The position numbers and the translations under genes are program-made. A DNA stretch of 64,000 nucleotides from the NCBI RefSeq assembly GCF_947496985.1, contig NZ_CANMEZ010000002.1:372001-436000 (forward strand). Reading direction: 5' to 3'. The stretch's first letter is position 1. Each line of letters begins with the position of its first letter. The notes beneath the pieces are model-generated. The model ran no database searches, was not told where the DNA came from, and was given only the letters and a program-made list of their open reading frames with translations. Below, piece by piece: positions 63,095-64,000 of the stretch. Origin of the DNA: an uncultured Kordia sp. GTDB lineage: Bacteria; Bacteroidota; Bacteroidia; Flavobacteriales; Flavobacteriaceae.

Positions 63095-64000
63095 TTATTT
63101 ACTTCTAGCTTCTTTTTTCAACATCTTCTTGTAGCGACCATTTCCGACATAGGTATAAATTAGTTCAGAAAGATAGAACTTATCATCGCGCCAAGAATCT
63201 CCCAGACGGACTATAACAATGTTTTCCGTAGGGTTTACATACACATATTGACCAAGGATTCCCAATGCGTTGTAATCGTCTCCTTGAAAGTGCGATACAT
63301 ATTTGCCGCTTTTTAATTTTCTCGCTTTTAAAAAGTCCTTATTATTTGCTTTTGCATAGGCTCTTCCTTCTTCTTCTGTATCAAAAACATCGTAATGCGA
63401 ACTTGTCCACCATTTATTTTTATAATCATTGTGTGCATAAATTTTCTTTCCGCTATCCGTTTTAGCAACCCAAGCTTCAGGCACAATTTGAACTCCATTG
63501 TATTTTCCTCCATTCAAATATAAACGTCCAAATTTTGCAAAGTCTTCTGCAGTTGCATTTAAGCAACAGAATGCTTTTACCATTTTATTGCGTTCGCTAT
63601 CTACCGTCCAAGTTGCATCAGATTTCATACCTAATGGTTTCCATATTTTTTGCGATAAGTATTCTTGTAAAGGCATTTTTGTGACACGTTCTAAAATAAC
63701 ACCTAATACTTGCGTATCAATACTTCTGTAATTGAATCGTCCTGGCGCTTCGGCAATTGTCATTCCATTGGTAATTTTTCCGCGAATATTTGTTCCGTAA
63801 TACAAACGTGCCATTCCTGTAAATGGATTGATACGTGGATATTCGTCAAACTTGATTCCGCTTTGCATGTTTAGCAAGTGTTTTACAGTTATTTTCTCAA
63901 AATCTTTATCTTGATTCAACAATTCTGGCAAGTACGCTGTAACAGGCGCATTTTCATCTAGTAAGCCTTCTTCTTGTGCAATTCCTACCAATGCAGACAC
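63095..64000 (-). CDS. Beta-lactamase-fold serine hydrolase, C-terminal part (gene runs out of window)
   Basis: The frame is open to the window end; only the last ~302 residues are visible. The product resembles class C beta-lactamase/penicillin-binding-protein-like hydrolases: VTVKHLLNMQSGIKFDEY-type segment (here ITVKHLLNMQSGIKFDEY), FNYRSIDTQVLGVILERVT, YLSQKIWKPLGM and a C-terminal FQGDDYNALGILGQYVYVNP. The SxxK nucleophile motif must lie just beyond the window. Members include esterases and peptidoglycan enzymes; the substrate is not known. Terminator at 63028-63075. Confidence 0.85.
   Translation of the reverse strand: MSALVGIAQEEGLLDENAPVTAYLPELLNQDKDFEKITVKHLLNMQSGIKFDEYPRINPFTGMARLYYGTNIRGKITNGMTIAEAPGRFNYRSIDTQVLGVILERVTKMPLQEYLSQKIWKPLGMKSDATWTVDSERNKMVKAFCCLNATAEDFAKFGRLYLNGGKYNGVQIVPEAWVAKTDSGKKIYAHNDYKNKWWTSSHYDVFDTEEEGRAYAKANNKDFLKARKLKSGKYVSHFQGDDYNALGILGQYVYVNPTENIVIVRLGDSWRDDKFYLSELIYTYVGNGRYKKMLKKEARSK

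Overview
The window is AT-rich chromosomal DNA from a marine Bacteroidota bacterium, most likely a Flavobacteriaceae member and possibly Kordia-like. The signs are SusC/SusD pairs, a type IX secretion C-terminal sorting domain, a FolK-deoxynucleoside kinase fusion, promoters of the TAnnTTTG type, and small Cys-rich peptides with the LNKxxISxL...GG leader typical of Bacteroidota class I lanthipeptide-like precursors. The genus is inference.

Layout. 1-4 kb: the 3' end of a glutaryl-CoA dehydrogenase gene, a convergent 52-residue Cys-rich protein, two RiPP-type precursor genes and a TPR/AraC membrane regulator. 4-12.7 kb: a tightly packed five-gene operon (PSCyt1/DUF1549/DUF1553 cytochrome, DUF1501, beta-propeller, lipoprotein, membrane cytochrome) followed by a LytTR response regulator. 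12.8-30.4 kb: a complete alginate utilisation locus. It has three PL7 lyase genes (one with two PL7 modules), a T9SS-secreted protein, KdgF, SusC/SusD, a PKD lipoprotein, an AusR-like GntR repressor, an MFS importer, an SDR reductase, KDG kinase, KDPG aldolase and a truncated LacI regulator. A palindrome TGGTTAACCA sits at three promoters of this locus, and a near-copy lies upstream of the cytochrome operon, which suggests one regulon. A hairpin leader with three conserved sequence blocks occurs before both susC and the MFS gene.

30.4-34.5 kb holds a small hypothetical gene and two TPR-type genes. 34.6-45.96 kb is an 11.2-kb genomic island. It is bounded by the intact tRNA-Leu(UAA) gene and a partial 3' copy of it in a ~90-bp direct repeat. 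It has no integrase. It carries a 1345-residue protein of unknown family, a small nucleotidyltransferase and an 873-residue probable ADP-ribosyltransferase toxin in one operon, followed by a decaying array of immunity-like genes, orphan toxin tips and a repeated ~80-bp segment. I consider this island the best candidate for an undescribed system.

45.9-64 kb is core genome: tRNA-Leu, tRNA-Gly, mutS, a SpoU-type methyltransferase, folK-dNK, sppA, an array of four lanthipeptide-like precursors, a YhhQ-type transporter, an AsmA-like protein, a LysE exporter, a DUF2797 protein, a GH3-like protein, an OmpA-family protein and a truncated beta-lactamase-fold serine hydrolase.

How the parts work together: PL7 lyases cut alginate, SusCD imports the oligomers, KdgF and the SDR convert the unsaturated uronate to KDG, and KdgK and the aldolase yield pyruvate and glyceraldehyde-3-phosphate. 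The GntR repressor probably senses an intermediate. All assignments are from reading the sequence; no database search was run.
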